Shown here in pieces: positions 14,001-22,287 of a stretch of DNA of 64,000 nucleotides. Numbering within the stretch: the stretch's first letter is position 1; every line of letters begins with the position of its first letter. Origin of the DNA: Pomphorhynchus laevis (Eukaryota; Acanthocephala; Palaeacanthocephala; Echinorhynchida; Pomphorhynchidae). A program made the translations under genes and the position numbers. The notes under the pieces are model-generated. The model made no database searches. It was not told the origin of the DNA and worked only from the letters and a program-made list of their open reading frames with translations. Where the stretch lies: contig WNNJ02000666.1 of the NCBI GenBank assembly GCA_012934845.2, positions 27,955 through 91,954 on the forward strand. The letters run 5' to 3'.

Positions 14001-17000
14001 TTAACATGCATAAAATGCAATACTTACCATACTTGTGCGTTTTAGTAAACGTTGAACAAGCTCTTTCATGATTAAACCAAGTCATATAAAGACGTATAAA
14101 GACGAGCGGACCTTGTCCGTGACAGGGTTCGCTCGTCTAACTTAATTCTCCGTGACATCCGCCGTATCCGCCCCTTATCGACTTCCGTTCTTGTATGTAT
14201 CTTCTTTCATCGCTTCTTTTCCCTAAAATCGATTACTGCCTTAGCCTTTTCGCCTATTCTCCAAAATCCATCATCCTACCCCTACAACGAATAATCAACA
14301 CCGCCGTTCGAGTGCTCTTTCGTCTCCTGGCCCACCATCCACATCCGCATCAAACTCCGCCTTCTTCTCGTTACCTTTCGTCTCATAGCTGTCGGCTCCC
14401 CATCGTTCATCAACCATCCTTTCTTAGACGATACTCGCCCCGCTTCTCTATCACTGTGTTCCCATCATACCCTCTTACTCCACGTTCTCAATTACTCCAA
14501 CAACTATGGTCTCCGATCCTTCCTCGTCGCCGCTTCATTCGCCTGAATCAACTCCATCTCGATGTCCGCCGCGCTCCCTCCTTTATCACATTCAAACACC
14601 TCCTCCATTCACACCTTTTCGACACCTGATTCACAGTTTTGTTTTGTTGTGGTCATGTAAGCGTGCGCTGGAACGCATTTGCCACGTTAAATAAATCTGT
14701 TTTTTATAAAAATGATTTTAGAAATCGTATTAACGATTATAGTAGTTTGTTTTCAGAACATGTTAAAAACAATAATAATTTGTAATGAAATTATACTAAT
14801 TATAGTATAAATATTAATTATTATTGAATAAAAGCAATTTATTAACAATTTAATAACCAAATTCATAATTAAATAACTCACTCAATTTGTTCTCTTAACT
14901 AAAAGTATAATCTAAAGAGCATTTTAGCTGAATGGAGCATTAACTATTGGCACAATGGACGGTGCCAATGTGGAAATGGCTGAAGAAGCAGGTGAAGAAA
15001 ATCTTTTCATTTTTGGTTTAAGAACACACCAGGTTGATGAATTACGTCATAAGGGGTAACAATGACTTTATACAAGCAAATTTGGTTCTAAACATTACAA
15101 TTTTAAGTTACAATCCATGGGAATACTACAATAAGAATGCAGAACTAAAAATGGCGATAGATCAAATTGCCAATGGCTTCTTTTCACCTGAAGATATACA
15201 TATGTTTCAAGATCTAGTTGATAACCTGCTAAAATACGGTGATTGGTAATAAAAGATTATTATTTTATTACGTTTTCAAAATTATTTGTTTGCTGTCACA
15301 CAAAACGCGAATTCGGCAAATCAGTTGTAAAGAATATTATTTAATGGATAAGTTTATTTACATTCATCAAGAAAATAAACTTTTTTACGTCAGAGGATGT
15401 TATCATTTGTATCCCTCTCTCTATAAATACCTTACTGTTATAATTACTGGATAATCACTATTTTCAGGATATTGAAGTTTTGAGAAACTAAATGGTTTAT
15501 TAAGAATAAGCGGAGTTCCAGGAACGTAATAAGTTATATTATAATTAAGATAATTAAGGCAATTAAAACTCAACGGCATCAACAACCATGCTTATTCGAC
15601 TCCGTCAAATTCTTTAAATGATCCAAGCCATAAATTATGTCGCATTGACGTACTTTTCTCATTTAATAGTTTTTTAACTTGGATAGCTCCATTTAGTTTT
15701 GCGTAGTTAAGTAATGTCAATTGTTCAAAATCTATACGATTCATATCATATCCCGATATAATTAGAAACTCAACTATTTCTGCATAATCTCCCATTGTTG
15801 CAAGGTGTATCACAGCTTGACCACCTGTATTTGATAGCTTGCATTATATTCAATCAGAAGTCGAAGATGCGGAATACTACAAATACGAGCAGCCAAAAGT
15901 AAAAGCGTACTGTGGCTATCTTCATTGTTGCACAAATTTGGATTTAGTCCATATTGTAATAGGTACTTGAGAAGATTTATATTATACATCTGTACTTAAT
16001 AAGAGTTATATTATAAGTAACTAACAAAGCATTTATTTTATGCGTATAAGATACAGAGGAAATTACCCTTCTAAGTTCAAAAGGAATCTGTCTTTGCTAC
16101 AAATTATGTATATTTATCTAATCGCCCAATATTTTTATCGCAGAAACGTACCTGGAATTTTACATTAAAGTAATTAATAATTATTTGTGCTCTTGGTTAC
16201 GTAATATCAAAGACGAAAGAATTTTAATACAACTTTTTTAATTAACACGATCAGGAAATTATAAGCCTGTATGCTTTTTTACAACCTTCGTCGGGAAGCT
16301 TAACCCGGAATGCGCCTAGCCCCCAACGAGGCGTTTCGACCTTAGTCTACTCATCACTTCAGGGTAGTATCATCAATGTGGCTCTGTAGCTACACAACTT
16401 CGGAGGAGGAGCGCACGCTCCTCCACCGGTGACCAGCCTTACATCTGGTAGGGTTTGCTAAAGCAGTGGCTTCACAGGGCAGTACGTGTGCTGTCGTTCT
16501 TTCCATCGTATTTAATAATTAAATACGATGAATAATTTTTTAATAAATAATTTTTAATAGAGGAACGTGCTTTTTCCAAAGGACTACATAATGTTGTTTA
16601 AAAGCATAACAAAAGTTTTTTGGTGTTATATCTAGTATAATTTCGATTACCTTAAACCAAACTTTAATGACATCGTCACTATCGTTCTCCTGATGAGGAC
16701 AGTCTGTTGTCGAAAATTTGCTTAAAGATAAATCGTGTTCTGTCTTTGTACTTTGGTTGGAGAAACTTATAATGACCGGCTAGAAATTCAACCGAATTCT
16801 AATAAGCGTATGCGTTTGTTACATGATGTTTGCGTGTTTTTTAGTAATTTCTATAGATTTACTAACTCGGCATTTCGATTTCGTAATGAGATATAACATA
16901 ACGCATTTATATTATATATTGTTAAATAATATTTTTTATTTAATTTTTAATCTTGTTTCCAACTATTTAGCTATATGCTGTGTGCTGATTATGAGAGTTT

Positions 17001-20000
17001 TATAGAGGCACAGGATAAAGCAGACAAAGTGTTCCAGGTGCGCTTTACGTGACTTATTGAAAAAATACTTAACTGTATTTATTAGAATAATATTAGCAAT
17101 TTAGGAACCTTTTAATTCACATATTTTAAGCAAAGAAACACCCTTTCAATGACCGATATAATTTTAAGAAGGGCAATTAAAATATAGTTTATCAATTTAC
17201 CGTGTAGCATTAAAATTTTCAAAGATATTTTTCAGTTATGCTGTCATTTTCCAAATGTGAAGTACATTTCCATACACAATTTGTGTGTATACAAAAATTG
17301 CAGATTCCAAATATACAAATTCCAAATATACAGTACATTTCCAAAGAAATATTTGCCTCGCCTATTTTCTGTCCAGATTTTTGGTTACCCGGGCAACCAA
17401 AACGACTGGTTTTGGTTGCCCGGGGTACTCATTGGTCGTCTAGAAGTGGCATGGTGCCTGAAAGTCGTGAATCAAAGTTCAATCTAACAAGCAACAGAAT
17501 TTTGTATAAATGCCGTATTTCGCAAGAAATCCTTGACCGTTGTCTACTCAGCACATCCGTGCACTACTATTATATATATTTATATATAAGATTTATTAAT
17601 AATGACTGATCGTCGTTCTACTTCCAGAACGACGATCATATATATACTATATATACGATCTGAGTATCCAGCACTCAGGCATCAGGGAATATAAATAGCA
17701 AAAGCAGAAAGGTTTTTACTTTTTGATTTTCGCAGATCTTTAAATTGAAGTACTTATAATCAAGACAATTTTTGGCTGGTAAAAAAATTTCTTGGTTACT
17801 GTTTCAGCACTCCACTCCTGTCACACATGCTCCAAACTATCTTAATTCTTCGCTTAGCACCCCTGTCATTCCTACGTTTACCTGCTCTTCTGCCTCTACT
17901 CCTCCCAGATCTGTTCATCCACCACTTCCACGTAATCGTTTCCCTTCGCGCGATCGATGCATTATCATATCTAACTTAAAGCTTCCCGAATCTGCTTCTC
18001 CTCAATGTCGCATCGATGATAATGTATTTGCTTTCAGGTCTATCCTCTCAACCATTCTTCCTGATGATAATCCATATTTTTCAATAATATCGCTCCTGTA
18101 TCTTTTATCCGTTTAAACAAATCCACTAAATCCAATTATCTGTCTTACACTCCTAAAAATCGTCTTCGGATATAGTTCACATGCATCTTTGGTACTCCTC
18201 CAACGTTTTAAACTTCTTACCACTACATCTACTTGTCGAATCTTTCCTGACCGCTCCCTTCTGATATTGCCTAGCTCAATTTAGCTCGCATTGAGAAACA
18301 TCGACGTGAAACAAACGACGAGTCCTCCTTATCTATACGTAAAATCAACGGAAATTTTCACGTTCTTCACACAAGGCCAAAAATCCGACGGCGTCTCATC
18401 TCTGCCCCTTGTCTCCGATCAATTATCTATCGCTCCTGAGCATACTTTTCGTCTTAGTCTATTCAACACTCGTTTTATTCTTCATAAAGCTAATATGCTC
18501 CTTGATATCTTCGATCAATTATCTATCGATATTCTTTGCATTAACGAATCCTGTCACTCTGACTCCGACGATCTTGCTACTCGTCGTCTAAGTCGCTCTG
18601 GTTGTTCTCTATTTAAATCACCTCGTCCAATTGTCTCTCATACATCTACTGCTTCTAACCATGGCAGTATTGTTGATATTGCTCGTCACCCAATGTCTCT
18701 ACGTAAAATTAACATTATCATCCGTTACACTTCGATCGAATTACTCATATGCAGATTATCAACTCCTTTCCCACTGGAACTTGTGATTGTATACATTCCA
18801 TGTTCAGTTGACCCCTCACGTATGTTTTTAACTACCTTGCAAATCTTATGTCTCACTGTTCATTGTCTTATACTCCTTCTTTTGTTCTCGGTGACTTTAA
18901 CATTCGTCTTGATCGCCCGGCTGACTCTGACTCTATCACTTTAACTAATCGTTTTTCTGATTTTAACTATAAATTACTTTCAACAAGCCCAACTCATATT
19001 CTCGGCGGTGCTCTCGACATCATTGCTGTCCCAATCTGCTTCAATGACTATACTTCCTTGTCAATTACTGATCCCGGTTTGTCCGATCATTTCCTTGTCA
19101 CTCTTACTCTTACTCGTCCTCATCCTCCTCCGCCTCCACCAATATCCCCACCAAGTCGACCCTGGAAACTTCTCGATATCCCTATTCTCTGCACAGCCTT
19201 ACTCAATTCTTCACTCTTTTCACTTCCTCTTAACTATCTCTCTCCCGATGATCTCTGCATTCTGTTTGATTCTGAACTTACGTCGATCGTCAATAACCTT
19301 CTACCTAGTCGACTCCGACGTTCTCAGCGCTTGCGCCATGCTCCCTGGTTCGATTCTGACTGTAGTCTTACTAAGCGTCGACTCCGTCACTATTTTCGTG
19401 TGTATAATCGCTTTCTTAAACGTTCTTTCAACTCACTCCAAATCTTCGTGATTCCTACTTTTCTCAACGCCGTTCACATCTCATTCTTATACGTACTAAA
19501 CGTACTCTCTTTTGGAGAAATCAACTCGAGTCATCTTACAACTCTAAATCTCATTGGAAAATCTTGAACTCAATTATTTCACGATCATCTACCCCTTGCA
19601 ACAAAGTCCTGATGAATTTTCTTTTTATCTGCAATCTAAACTATCTAATTTAATTTCCGTTCTACCCAAATGCCCCTTGTATCATCTCTTCTCTTTAAAT
19701 ACTTCCTTCCCAGAGCTATTCCATCTTCTTCCCGTTTCGTCTGACGAATTTTCTTCGGTTCTTCTGTCATTACCTTAAAACACCTCTTTTTCTGACCCAA
19801 TTCCAACCCACTTGCTTAAAAAAATGTGCTCATCTATCTTACCCTTCCTAACCACATTGTTCAACTCGTCCATCCGTAGCCGTACATTTCCTTCCATCTG
19901 GAAATGCGCCACTGTTCGTCCTCTCATCAAAAAGCAATCTCTCGATTCTTCACTACCATCTTCGTACCGTCATATCTCACTTCTACCAACTCTCTAAACT

Positions 20001-21638
20001 CCTTGAGCGTCTCGTTCTTAAGCAAGAACGAGACGCTCAATATATATCTCTTTTCCTCTAACTTATTTCCTCCCTTCCAAGCCGCTTTTCGCTCTAATTA
20101 CTCAACCGAAATTGCATGTCTTAAAGTTTATAACGACTTACACATATCTCGCGATCATAAATTATGTAGTGTCATAGTTTCTCTTGATCTATCGTCTGCT
20201 TTTAACATCGTCGATCACTCGATTCTTCTCCATCGCCTTCGTCATGATTTTGGCTTATCTTTACCCACTGTATCATGGTTTTCTTCATATCTATCAAACC
20301 GTACATTTCGCTTCTATTCTAACTCTTCTCTCTTCCAGCTTTCGTCCATTCCGTCCGGTGTTCCACAAGGCTCCGTATTAGGCCCTATGCTTTTCTCTCT
20401 TCTTCTCGGTGATTTGTCTTCTATTTCTTATACATTTAATTTTCATGTTATGCAATATGCTGATAACATTCTCATCTATGCTCACGCACATGCTTATCGC
20501 ATTCATGATCTTAGTGTTTCTGCTTCCAACTGTCTTGCCTCAATTTTCAATCATCTTTCTTTTCTTCGTCTTTCTTTGAGTCCTAATAAATCAAAAATAA
20601 TGTGGATCCTTCCTCGACGCTTCGTCATTGAACCTCCCTCCGTATAATTAAATTCTACAATTCTTCCTATCGTAGGCAATCTCGTTTTCCTAGGCTACCA
20701 TTTCGACAATATACTTTCAATTAAACATTTCTATAGAGACAAAGTACGCTCATCTACCTTGATTCTCCGCAACCTTCGTCAAATTTGTAGATTGATCGAT
20801 TTCCCTTCTTGTATGGCTCTCATATCTTCTCTCATTTTCTCAAGACTCAATTACTGTCTAAGTCTATATTCCAACTCACCTAAATCCACTCTTCTTCCTT
20901 TACAACGCATCATCAACGCAGCCGTCCGAGTTCTTCGCCTTCGTCGTTTTGATCACACATCCCACCATCTTGTTTCTCTCGATTGGCCTACCATTTATTA
21001 TCGTGTTCAAATTCGTCTTATTATCATTGCTTTCCGCCTTATAACTGTTCATACCCGTTCATTTCTCAACCTTCCTTTTCTTGACAATTCTCGTCCTGTT
21101 TACTGTTCCTTACGTTCCCGTAATTCTCTTCTTTTAAATGTCCCAAACTACTCTACCTCTTTTGGCTTCCGCTCCTTCGTCTTGGCTGTTCCTCTCTCGT
21201 GGAATCATCTGCCCATTCATATCCGCCAATCAACATCAATGCCGTGCTTCAATCGCCAAATCCAATTCCATTTCAACAATTAACTAATTAATCCGTGACT
21301 TTTGCTGTTATTTTTTTGTTAGTGGTCATGTGAACGTGCAGTTGACACGCATTTGCCACTTAAATAAATTGTTATTATAAGTATTTACAATTTGAAGATC
21401 TGGATGATCAAAACGTAAAACCTTTCTGCTCTTCTGCTAGTTTTCAATATAAGCAAATTGAAATACTGTATTCGATATTTATTGATCATAGCCAACTGTT
21501 TGTGTATGTAACATGCGGCCTGAAAGTCGTGAATCAAAGTTCAATCTAATAATCAACATCATTTATATAGACCATGCATATATAACATATTATTTTTAAC
21601 ATGATTTCATTTAACATGTATCATTTAACATTTTATAT

Positions 21639-21719
<81 letters not shown>

Positions 21720-22287
21720 ACCTGCGAAATCAACGAAACCTATGAAATCAAGGTCAAACTGATATCTAAGAGCTACCCGATAGCATTAATATTTCATCAG
21801 ATCGAATTTTGTACTTTAATGAAAATGAAATTGATGAGATGTGTATAACACATTTAAAATCGATTATTTATTTTCGTAGAAAAAATAAAATTTCTTGCAC
21901 AATTCGTTCTTGATATCACCTAGTCGTAATACAATATTAGTTGATTTTCATCTACCTAAACAAGCGCTGTTTATGTAGAGATATTATTTTTTGAATTTTT
22001 GTAATTTTTAAATTCTAATATTTTAAATATTAAAATTTTTCGATGATTTATATTCGTCGCTATTTGTTGAACGAACATTGTGAACTAGTTATACAAAAAG
22101 TTGTCATTTCCTTATTTCTCTTTAGAACCAGTCATTGTGGGCAAATATGGTTATAAAAAATATCGGAACAGTTGGAAAATTTTCATCTGATCGATCAATA
22201 ATGGAATATGCTAAAGACATATGGGGTGTACCGATACGAAGGGAAGCACTTCCAGCTCCAAAACAAGGTCGACTAAAAGCAAAGTGA
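1819..22287 (+). CDS. PYG: Glycogen phosphorylase, complete gene in 17 exons
   Basis: PLP-dependent cytosolic enzyme (GT35) that releases glucose-1-phosphate from glycogen. Exons: 1819-2049, 4185-4286, 4332-4514, 4562-4693, 5251-5362, 5412-5494, 5543-5689, 5735-5974, 10241-10404, 11970-12084, 12132-12233, 12284-12490, 12547-12768, 14928-15055, 15108-15245, 16971-17037, 22126-22287. They sum to 2535 nt, 844 residues plus TGA, close to the 842-residue vertebrate muscle enzyme. All junctions are GT-AG and keep phase without a stop. The start ATG at 1819 gives the N-terminal regulatory segment with KRQIS, so Ser11 matches the phosphorylated Ser14 of rabbit. Also present are the NDN loop (exon 6), DTHP (exon 8), [11 protein letters not shown] (exon 12) and the PLP motif GTGNMKFM with Lys678 (exon 13). 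Tyr75 and Arg309 of the AMP site appear replaced by Lys and Ala. The donor of exon 6 is uncertain by 3 nt (5494 or 5497). Seven introns are enlarged, mostly by mobile DNA. No lesion was seen, so the gene is probably functional. Confidence 0.97.
2050..4184 (+). other. Phosphorylase intron 1, expanded by a LINE fragment
   Basis: 2135-bp intron. It contains a minus-strand LINE fragment (about 2336-3545). The remainder is AT-rich with no further coding potential seen. Confidence 0.85.
2336..3545 (-). mobile_element. LINE fragment (CR1-like, RT C-terminus and 3' UTR)
   Basis: Read on the minus strand, about 3240-3530 translates to a damaged RT core with GVPQ.SVLS..LF and [10 protein letters not shown], where the YADD box has become YANN. 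Positions 3177-2572 give the C-terminal domain with [17 protein letters not shown], closely parallel to [18 protein letters not shown] of the LINE in intron 16. A 3' UTR follows to about 2336 (gcttgtaagcggcctgtttg). It is 5'-truncated and carries frameshifts, so it is dead. The same family appears in introns 13 and 16 and at 53446-53900. Confidence 0.8.
4185..4286 (+). CDS. PYG: Phosphorylase exon 2 (residues 78-111)
   Basis: Short 34-codon exon encoding [15 protein letters not shown] and ending DAVYQ, the conserved YYLSLEF.MGR segment near the active site. Acceptor atttag, donor CAG|gtttta. Confidence 0.93.
4332..4514 (+). CDS. PYG: Phosphorylase exon 3 (residues 112-172)
   Basis: Encodes LGLDLEDIQ, then the hallmark [18 protein letters not shown] and the [11 protein letters not shown] block, part of the PLP and substrate phosphate pocket. 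It is preceded by a 45-bp intron. Confidence 0.95.
4562..4693 (+). CDS. PYG: Phosphorylase exon 4 (residues 173-216)
   Basis: Encodes [15 protein letters not shown] and [10 protein letters not shown], ending EWVNTQ. Donor CAA|gtaagt. Confidence 0.95.
5156..5192. repeat. Perfect 14-bp hairpin in intron 4
   Basis: cttgtgaactactt (5156-5169) and its exact reverse complement (5179-5192) are separated by 9 nt inside the 557-bp intron 4 (4694-5250). It is one of several small-loop perfect inverted repeats in the window. Confidence 0.85.
5251..5362 (+). CDS. PYG: Phosphorylase exon 5 (residues 217-253)
   Basis: Encodes [20 protein letters not shown] and TLRLWSAKA, ending in phase 1. Donor T|gtaagt. 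Confidence 0.95.
5412..5494 (+). CDS. PYG: Phosphorylase exon 6 (residues 254-281)
   Basis: Encodes [20 protein letters not shown] and then RVLYPNDN, the start of the active-site gate loop. The donor is AAT|gttgta by alignment length. GTT|gtatct, 3 nt later, is the alternative and would add one Val. Confidence 0.88.
5543..5689 (+). CDS. PYG: Phosphorylase exon 7 (residues 282-330)
   Basis: Encodes [29 protein letters not shown], and ends KLPDK. The IIARFK stretch aligns with IIRRFK of rabbit muscle phosphorylase, so Arg309 of the AMP site is Ala here. Confidence 0.94.
5735..5974 (+). CDS. PYG: Phosphorylase exon 8 (residues 331-410)
   Basis: Encodes [36 protein letters not shown] and [10 protein letters not shown], the core of the catalytic cleft. 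Donor GAA|gtaagt opens the 4.3-kb intron 8. Confidence 0.96.
6372..7410 (+). mobile_element. Penelope-like element (RT part plus terminal region)
   Basis: The element consists of an RT open frame (6465-7043) followed by a terminal region with the self-complementary ctgctatg / catagcag stem (around 7110-7172) and a tail containing gactcagttagctgattt near 7385. The first about 60 bp (6372-6432) duplicate a stretch inside the ORF (about 6731-6791), so the 5' part is rearranged or truncated. The same terminal words recur at 7528, 48905, 50760 and 54416. Confidence 0.75.
6465..7043 (+). CDS. Penelope-like reverse transcriptase, N-terminally truncated
   Basis: 192-residue open frame. Residues 1-13 have [13 protein letters not shown] (PLE RT motif B region), about 35-44 have [10 protein letters not shown] with the catalytic IDD, and about 73-80 have GVYLDMNI. 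These are typical of PLE-type RT. The finger domain and motif A are missing upstream because of truncation. The frame stops after KFLWMDNK, and a second copy at 50899 stops at the same residues, so this is the natural end and there is no C-terminal GIY-YIG nuclease. An N-terminal GIY-YIG (Naiad/Chlamys arrangement) could have been lost here. Confidence 0.75.
   Translation: MGGNSSPIIADLFLSFIEYEFVHNCVKTKSKQYKYMFRYIDDICVFNSNNFYSISEHIYPESLILNKTNINDKEGVYLDMNIKLTLTKTTINLYRKDDIFKFTRNIFLHEHSCIPYNIKYNTLNNEILRIATICNDIGFLQNHLNNLIDTYFKLGYYKNNIKQKIVKYINQHNNIKNKFKLLSGKFLWMDNK
7528..7620 (+). mobile_element. Penelope-like element terminal fragment
   Basis: Repeats the terminal words tattagaataagatac, ggaggaaatacgtcatta and gaggaataggag found at the ends of the other PLE copies. 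It is non-coding. Confidence 0.6.
7690..8280 (+). mobile_element. LINE 3' end fragment
   Basis: An open frame (7741-8112 when extended upstream) ends in a cysteine-rich stretch, [16 protein letters not shown], which resembles the CCHC-like zinc motif after the RT in R1/I-type LINEs. Next come a C/T-rich 3' UTR and a terminal hairpin-like word (tcgtcgagaggcggcagtga) before aaaataaaat. Everything upstream of the C-terminal domain is missing. Family assignment is tentative. Confidence 0.5.
9085..9870 (-). mobile_element. Two overlapping minus-strand Penelope-like RT fragments
   Basis: The minus strand shows two successive degraded copies of the PLE RT: about 9600-9085 and about 9870-9590. Both contain the words for the GANSNP/GGNSS region, the YMFRYID region and SLIL(N). 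Frames are broken in both. This is a head-to-tail partial duplication of the same element type as at 6372. Confidence 0.65.
10241..10404 (+). CDS. PYG: Phosphorylase exon 9 (residues 411-464)
   Basis: Encodes [20 protein letters not shown] and [18 protein letters not shown]. Acceptor cttttag, donor CTT|gtgagt, phase 2. Confidence 0.96.
10405..11969 (+). other. Phosphorylase intron 9, nothing recognised
   Basis: 1565 bp of A/T-rich DNA. No open frame, RNA gene or transposon end recognised on either strand. Confidence 0.6.
11970..12084 (+). CDS. PYG: Phosphorylase exon 10 (residues 465-503)
   Basis: Encodes [20 protein letters not shown] and [13 protein letters not shown]. Donor TCG|gtattg, 47-bp intron after it. 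Confidence 0.96.
12132..12233 (+). CDS. PYG: Phosphorylase exon 11 (residues 504-537)
   Basis: Encodes [20 protein letters not shown] and ends RIKM. Matches the IGE....DL.QLRKL segment of the family. Confidence 0.94.
12284..12490 (+). CDS. PYG: Phosphorylase exon 12 (residues 538-606)
   Basis: Starts [13 protein letters not shown] after a 50-bp intron and encodes [20 protein letters not shown], with the Lys-Arg pair that contacts substrate phosphate, then RVVMIGGK. Confidence 0.96.
12547..12768 (+). CDS. PYG: Phosphorylase exon 13 (residues 607-680, PLP lysine)
   Basis: Encodes [35 protein letters not shown] and [11 protein letters not shown]. Lys678 is the Schiff-base lysine for PLP. Confidence 0.97.
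12769..14927 (+). other. Phosphorylase intron 13 with a LINE fragment
   Basis: 2159 bp. A LINE C-terminal fragment lies at about 14100-14700. The part 12769-14090 contains partly repeated words: the gtcgtc/cttaca segments near 13350-13480 and 13630-13790 look like a diverged direct duplication about 275 bp apart. No gene was seen there. Confidence 0.7.
14100..14700 (+). mobile_element. LINE C-terminal fragment with 3' UTR
   Basis: The open frame 14195-14629 encodes [20 protein letters not shown] and [19 protein letters not shown], the C-terminal domain of the same CR1-like family as 17760-21370. It ends with the family's 3' terminal sequence (gtggtcatgtaagcgtgcgc, then cgcatttgccac) before aaataaatctg. 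It is 5'-truncated and contains internal frameshifts. Confidence 0.8.
14928..15055 (+). CDS. PYG: Phosphorylase exon 14 (residues 681-722)
   Basis: Encodes [20 protein letters not shown] and [12 protein letters not shown]. The donor is GG|gtaaca, phase 2. Confidence 0.97.
15108..15245 (+). CDS. PYG: Phosphorylase exon 15 (residues 723-768)
   Basis: Encodes [20 protein letters not shown] and [13 protein letters not shown]. The split codon TG|C joins exon 16. Confidence 0.95.
15592..15989 (-). pseudogene. Ankyrin-repeat protein fragment, antisense in intron 15
   Basis: On the minus strand, 15989 to about 15840 reads [20 protein letters not shown] and [20 protein letters not shown]. After a one-base frame change near 15833-15846, the reading continues [20 protein letters not shown] and then [12 protein letters not shown]...VKKLL, stopping at 15592. 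The pattern ([23 protein letters not shown]) is that of about three ankyrin repeats. An acceptor-like tacag precedes 15989. It may be the last exon of a nested gene or a transposed fragment. The frame change argues for a pseudogene unless it hides a sequencing error. Confidence 0.65.
16262..16500 (-). repeat. GC-rich SINE-like dispersed element
   Basis: This block is much richer in G+C than its surroundings. On the minus strand it contains ggtcgaaacgcc followed by ggggctaggcgcat. Both words recur, in the same order and spacing class, on the plus strand at 28567-28597. A strong hairpin ggaggagcg...cgctcctcc lies near 16402-16422. No protein is encoded. A SINE-like origin is an inference. Confidence 0.45.
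16504..16530. repeat. 13-bp perfect hairpin with 1-nt loop
   Basis: catcgtatttaat (16504-16516) and its exact complement (16518-16530). Confidence 0.85.
16690..16715 (+). other. Hammerhead-like core remnant
   Basis: CTGATGA at 16690-16696 and GAAA at 16712-16715 are separated by a stem-II-like gacagtctgttgtc. I could not find matching stems I and III, so this is at best a relic, perhaps of a PLE terminal ribozyme. Confidence 0.35.
16971..17037 (+). CDS. PYG: Phosphorylase exon 16 (residues 769-791)
   Basis: Small exon encoding [20 protein letters not shown], which matches FADYE.Y..CQ of the family. Acceptor atttag, donor CAG|gtgcgc, which opens the 5.1-kb last intron. Confidence 0.92.
17386..17427. 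repeat. Near-perfect hairpin, about 18-bp arms
   Basis: tacccgggcaaccaaaac and gttttggttgcccggggta flank a five-base loop, with one extra base in the right arm. Confidence 0.8.
17607..17638. repeat. 13-bp perfect hairpin
   Basis: tgatcgtcgttct (17607-17619) and agaacgacgatca (17626-17638) with loop acttcc. Confidence 0.9.
17760..21370 (+). mobile_element. CR1-like LINE, degraded but nearly full length
   Basis: Plus-strand non-LTR retrotransposon in intron 16. About 18430-19130 encodes pieces of an APE-type endonuclease ([40 protein letters not shown]). About 19900-20640 encodes RT with [35 protein letters not shown] and [10 protein letters not shown], where the YADD box is YADN. Positions 20759-21283 encode the C-terminal domain. 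The 3' end at about 21320-21370 is gtggtcatgtgaacgtgcag...cgcatttgccac, shared with copies at 14640 and 53446-53740. Multiple frameshifts make it inactive. Confidence 0.85.
20003..20040. repeat. 17-bp perfect hairpin inside the LINE RT region
   Basis: ttgagcgtctcgttctt (20003-20019) and its exact complement (20024-20040) with a four-base loop aagc. The hairpin lies inside former coding sequence, so it probably arose after insertion. Confidence 0.9.
21642..21715. repeat. (AT)n microsatellite, about 74 bp
   Basis: Uninterrupted AT dinucleotide run in the last intron. Confidence 0.97.
22126..22287 (+). CDS. PYG: Phosphorylase exon 17 (residues 792-844 and stop)
   Basis: Last exon, encoding [36 protein letters not shown], and a short tail ending KAK before TGA at 22285-22287. 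The family usually ends shortly after IWGV(E/P)PS, as here. Confidence 0.96.
   Translation, partial: NQSLWANMVIKNIGTVGKFSSDRSIMEYAKDIWGVPIRREALPAPKQGRLKAK

Larger units (their letters stand above)
15246..16970 (+). other. Phosphorylase intron 15 with antisense gene fragment
   Basis: 1725-bp intron holding a minus-strand ankyrin-repeat fragment (15592-15989), a GC-richer dispersed element (about 16262-16500), a 13-bp hairpin (16504-16530) and a hammerhead-like core (16690-16715). Confidence 0.75.
17038..22125 (+). other. Phosphorylase intron 16 (5.1 kb) carrying a LINE
   Basis: Contains hairpins at 17386-17427 and 17607-17638, a LINE at about 17760-21370, a 32-bp direct repeat on either side of it (17456-17487 and 21518-21549), and an AT microsatellite (21642-21715). 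No other gene recognised. Confidence 0.8.

Noticed and set aside
16311-16360. Hammerhead reading of the minus strand (gtgatgag ... ggtcgaaacgcc)
   Set aside because: The first core base is G instead of C, stem II is not clean, and no UH cleavage site precedes a stem I partner.
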